64,000 bases of DNA from Palsa-883 sp963847615 (GTDB taxonomy: Bacteria > Pseudomonadota > Alphaproteobacteria > Acetobacterales > Acetobacteraceae). Positions 61,998-64,000 of the stretch are shown here, piece by piece. The notes under the pieces are model-generated. The model ran no database searches. It saw nothing but the letters and a program-made list of their open reading frames with translations, and had not been told where the DNA came from. Numbering within the stretch: the first letter of the stretch is position 1; every line of letters starts with the position of its first letter. The DNA is taken from contig CAWKAN010000014.1 of NCBI GenBank assembly GCA_963847615.1, forward strand, positions 186,001 through 250,000, written 5' to 3'. Both the position numbers and the translations under genes were made by a program.

Positions 61998-62588
61998 TCA
62001 GTTTTTCCCCCCGCGGATGATGCCGTGCTCGGTGGCGATGGCGTCAAGCGCCACGTCGTTCGGCCCGCTCGGCACCGCATCCACTTGCTGCGCGGCGAGG
62101 CCGAAACCCAGCGCGAAGCGGCCCGGCGGCAACGCGGCCAGGGTGCGGTCGTAGTAGCCGCCGCCGTAGCCCAGCCGGTACAGCCGCCGGTCGAACGCCA
62201 GCAACGGCACCAGCAGGAAGTCCGGCACCAGCACCTCGCCGGTCGGGCGCAGCGTGCCGAACCGCTCGCGCAGCAAGGCGTCGCCCGGCCGCCAGCGGCG
62301 GAACGTCAGCGGCTGGCCGCGTGGCGGGGTCACCGGCAGCACCACGATGTGGCCGCGTTGGTGCAGCGCGCGCAACAGCGGGCGCAGGTCGACCTCGCCC
62401 TCCAGCGGCCAGACGCCGGCGACCACCGCGCCTTGCGGCGGCTTGCAGTCGCGCAGCACGTGCCCCGCCAGGGCGGCGCCGGCGGCGGCGAGCCGGGCCG
62501 GGTCGATGGCGGCGCGCACCGCCAGCGCGTGGGCGCGGGCCGCGCGTTTCGCCGCGTCGAGATCAGGGAAACTGTGCGGAGCCGCCAT
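61998..62588 (-). CDS. fau: 5-formyltetrahydrofolate cyclo-ligase
   Basis: A 196-residue MTHFS/Fau enzyme that turns 5-formyl-THF into 5,10-methenyl-THF using ATP. Seen: AAKRAARAHALAVRAAIDPA, the middle strand VVAGVWPLEGEVDLRPLLRA, and the signature RLYRLGYGGGYYDRTLAALP with the ATP-binding glycine loop. It is downstream of zapA and 6S RNA, the arrangement conserved across proteobacteria. Confidence 0.92.
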   Translation of the reverse strand: MAAPHSFPDLDAAKRAARAHALAVRAAIDPARLAAAGAALAGHVLRDCKPPQGAVVAGVWPLEGEVDLRPLLRALHQRGHIVVLPVTPPRGQPLTFRRWRPGDALLRERFGTLRPTGEVLVPDFLLVPLLAFDRRLYRLGYGGGYYDRTLAALPPGRFALGFGLAAQQVDAVPSGPNDVALDAIATEHGIIRGGKN

Positions 62589-62599
62589 GGCCGTTGGCG

Positions 62600-62735
62600 T
62601 CTCATCCTCCCAAGGCCTGCTGTGCAGGTGGGCGCCAGATACCGAGACCAGGATCCCGGCAGAGCCAGCTCCCTGGGAGATGCTTAGTGGCCCCGGGGAT
62701 GTGTTGCCTGACGCACCCGGCAGCTCCGCCGATGC
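62600..62735 (-). ncRNA. ssrS: 6S RNA (ssrS) candidate between zapA and fau
   Basis: The gap between zapA and fau is where proteobacteria encode 6S RNA, which binds the sigma70 RNA polymerase holoenzyme. The minus-strand transcript folds by eye into a long interrupted hairpin. The closing stem CAUCUCCC-like/GGGAGGAUG is partial. A helix GGUGCGUCAG pairs with CUGGCGCCCACC (two-base bulge), an AUCCCCGG/CCGGGAU helix follows, and a bubble of unpaired bases lies between them, as in 6S RNA. The exact ends are not fixed from sequence. Confidence 0.7.
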
Positions 62736-62738
62736 AAT

Positions 62739-63074
62739 CTAGGGATGCTCCAGGCCGGCCGCAATGTCCTCGGCACGGTTTGCCAACTTTCCGAGCCGCC
62801 GGCCGAGCTTGCTGTCGGGGGCCGCAGCGCCCTTGGCCGGCTGATCCGCCGGTGCACCCGCGGCCAGCTTCTGGCCCATCTCGTAGACCTCGTCGGCCAG
62901 CAGCAGCGCCGCGATGACCAGCATGCGGGCCTCGCCGCTCGGCCCGGCCGAGGTCTTCACGCTGTCGATCCGCCGGTCCACCTCGGCGGCCATCGCGTGC
63001 AGGTGGTCTTCTTCGCCGTCCTGGCAGCCGAGCACGTAGGTGTAACCGTTGATGCGAAGACTGACCTGCGCCAT
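62739..63074 (-). CDS. zapA: Cell division protein ZapA
   Basis: A 111-residue ZapA that crosslinks FtsZ filaments. Seen: MAQVSLRINGYTYVLGCQDG, EEDHLHAMAAEVDRRIDSVK and the long helix ARMLVIAALLLADEVYEMGQ. Its C-terminal part has an Ala/Pro insert before LGRRLGKLANRAEDIAAGLE. The ATG at 63074 follows AGGAG. It is the first gene in zapA-ssrS-fau; a small coiled-coil gene precedes it. Confidence 0.9.
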   Translation of the reverse strand: MAQVSLRINGYTYVLGCQDGEEDHLHAMAAEVDRRIDSVKTSAGPSGEARMLVIAALLLADEVYEMGQKLAAGAPADQPAKGAAAPDSKLGRRLGKLANRAEDIAAGLEHP

Positions 63075-63095
63075 GTGCTGCTCCTGCGATCCGGT

Positions 63096-63329
63096 TCAAC
63101 CCGGGCGGGCGGCGAGGGCGCCGCGCAGCCGCTCGATCAGCCCGTCCAGCCGCGCGGCGAGTTCCGCGGTGTTCGCCGAGTCGGGCGCGGCGGGCGCGGC
63201 CTGCGGTGCGGCGGCCGGCGCCGCGAGGGCGGCCGCGCTGGCGCGCCGTTCGGCCGCCGCGGCGATCCGCTCCAGCGCCGCTTCCAGGCGTTCCGCCGCC
63301 GCGTCCGGTCCGTCGCTCTCGCCCGCCAT
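63096..63329 (-). CDS. Small coiled-coil protein upstream of zapA
   Basis: A 77-residue, Ala-rich helical protein (AAERLEAALERIAAAAERRA at the N-terminus, TAELAARLDGLIERLRGAL at the C-terminus). A small coiled-coil gene often precedes zapA in alphaproteobacteria, and it may help FtsZ-ring proteins. No catalytic motif is present. The start ATG 63329 gives MAGESDGPDAAAER. It lies 21 bases upstream of zapA. Confidence 0.65.
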   Translation of the reverse strand: MAGESDGPDAAAERLEAALERIAAAAERRASAAALAAPAAAPQAAPAAPDSANTAELAARLDGLIERLRGALAARPG

Positions 63330-63432
63330 CGTCTGGCTGTCCCTCGTTCGCGATCCTGCTTGCACTGAAAGCCGGCAATCGCTTGAACGTCAAGCAGATA
63401 TAGCGGTCGGCGGACAGAGGGAGCGGGGCTCG

Positions 63433-63867
63433 GTGGGCGGTGGGCGGTCTCCGGCGGTGGTGGTGCACAGCTTGGCGGATGCGCGCGCGGCGCTGGCGCC
63501 CGGACAGCCGGTGACGCTGCTGTCCGGCGAGGCGGCGGCGCTGTACGCGGGCTGCGGCTGGTGGCAGGCGCTGGTCGCGGCGGCGCGGGGCGCGGCGCCG
63601 CAGGTGGCGGTGGCGGACCTGCTGGACTGCGCCGACGCCTCGGGCCTGGCGCTGGCGGCGCTGCGCATCGGACTGCGGCGGCTGATCCTGTGGCCCGGTG
63701 CGCCGGGGCGGGCGCGGGTCGCGGCGATCGTCGCCGGGCACGGCGGGGTTCTGCTGGCGGCGCGGCCGCCGGCGCTGGATCTGGCCGAGCCGGCCAACCG
63801 GCGCCGGCTGCACGATTGGGTGCAGCTGCGAGGCTGCCCCGATGACAGCGCGGCCGGGCTGCGCTAG
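63433..63867 (+). CDS. Conserved hypothetical protein
   Basis: 144 residues without a recognised domain. The pattern is alternating strands and helices: VVVHSLADARAALAPGQPVT, LLSGEAAALYAGCGWWQALV, DLLDCADASGLALAALRIGL, RRLILWPGAPGRARVAAIVA and LRRLHDWVQLRG-like end. It resembles a small Rossmann-like protein. The start is probably GTG 63433 (weak GAGGGAG site). It lies just upstream of fructose-bisphosphate aldolase and is divergent from the zapA group. Confidence 0.6.
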   Translation: MGGGRSPAVVVHSLADARAALAPGQPVTLLSGEAAALYAGCGWWQALVAAARGAAPQVAVADLLDCADASGLALAALRIGLRRLILWPGAPGRARVAAIVAGHGGVLLAARPPALDLAEPANRRRLHDWVQLRGCPDDSAAGLR

Positions 63868-63911
63868 TACGGCAACAAATACCCCCGGATCCGAACAAAG
63901 AGGACGCCAGC

Positions 63912-64000
63912 ATGCGCATCACCCAGAAGGTCAAGAAAATCCTCGATTGGTACGAGGGCGATCCGCCGGGGGTAAAAGCCAACCTGGCCCGCATCCTGTG
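63912..64000 (+). CDS. Class I fructose-bisphosphate aldolase, 5' end only
   Basis: Only the first 29 codons are in the window (MRITQKVKKILDWYEGDPPG, then VKANLARIL). This opening matches the class I (DhnA-type) bacterial fructose-bisphosphate aldolases, which continue with a GTGKLVILPVDQG segment outside the window. The enzyme splits fructose 1,6-bisphosphate in glycolysis by a Schiff-base lysine. The lysine and the rest of the barrel lie beyond 64000. Confidence 0.75.
   Translation, partial: MRITQKVKKILDWYEGDPPGVKANLARIL

Overview
The window is high-GC DNA from an alphaproteobacterium. COQ9, phasin, CcmC/D/E, rubrerythrin with DUF3501, class I fructose-bisphosphate aldolase and the zapA/6S RNA/fau order together point to Rhodospirillales, most likely an Acetobacteraceae member. 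This placement is inference from gene content; no rRNA or tRNA gene is visible. The sequence looks chromosomal and mostly single-copy, but it is unusually rich in intergenic palindromic repeats.

Layout. 0.3-4.3 kb: two luciferase-like flavin oxidoreductases separated by a repeat-filled gap that holds a ruined GxxExxY gene. 4.5-7.6 kb: a GNAT gene and its partial duplicate around a low-GC nuclease-like gene, then an Xre/MbcA-RES toxin-antitoxin pair. 7.8-10 kb: SYLF protein, COQ9 and phasin. 11-17.1 kb: the translation/transcription operon rimP-nusA-ylxR-infB-rbfA. 17.1-19.3 kb: an FAD amine oxidase-like gene, a YdhR-like gene and a membrane protein. 19.5-21.6 kb: IS66 and IS4 debris that has cut an NCS2 permease. 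22.4-29.4 kb: alpha/beta hydrolase, fused indolepyruvate ferredoxin oxidoreductase, an intact GxxExxY cassette, acyl-CoA dehydrogenase and a tiny DUF3096 protein. 29.8-31.4 kb: ccmCDE. 31.5-34.2 kb: a binding protein and a two-module permease. 34.6-37.4 kb: rubrerythrin, an Fe-S protein and DUF3501. 38-39.5 kb: small proteins and a methyltransferase. 39.7-44.9 kb: thiolase, DUF35 and livHMGF. 44.9-46.3 kb: a second copy of the 1.6-3.4 kb repeat block. 46.3-50.5 kb: pseudo-hydrolase, RraA, RecX and a third luciferase-like enzyme. 50.8-54.8 kb: MscS channel, Xre-cupin regulator and GNAT. 55.1-60.7 kb: YebC, a two-repeat unknown protein, SDR, and a GMC oxidoreductase with its small subunit. 61.2-64 kb: YmdB-type phosphoesterase, fau, 6S RNA, zapA, a coiled-coil protein, an unknown protein and the start of fructose-bisphosphate aldolase.

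Two points govern how to read this window. First, single-base frameshifts break nusA (3), infB (4), the indolepyruvate oxidoreductase (2) and ymdB (1). Because nusA and infB are essential and every downstream frame stays intact, these are most likely sequencing or assembly errors rather than mutations.

Second, at least four families of palindromic intergenic elements occur: an exact 175-bp element (3 copies), a roughly 190-bp element with CTAG ends, a 180-215-bp element with TACCAGG ends, and a 280-460-bp long hairpin (4 copies). Separately, GxxExxY genes are bracketed by inverted repeats built of short repeated words. These cassettes are the best candidate in the window for an undescribed mobile or regulatory unit. 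One element is visibly nested in another, some elements supply stop codons to neighbouring genes, and a segment of over 1 kb is shared between 1.6-3.4 kb and 44.9-46.0 kb.
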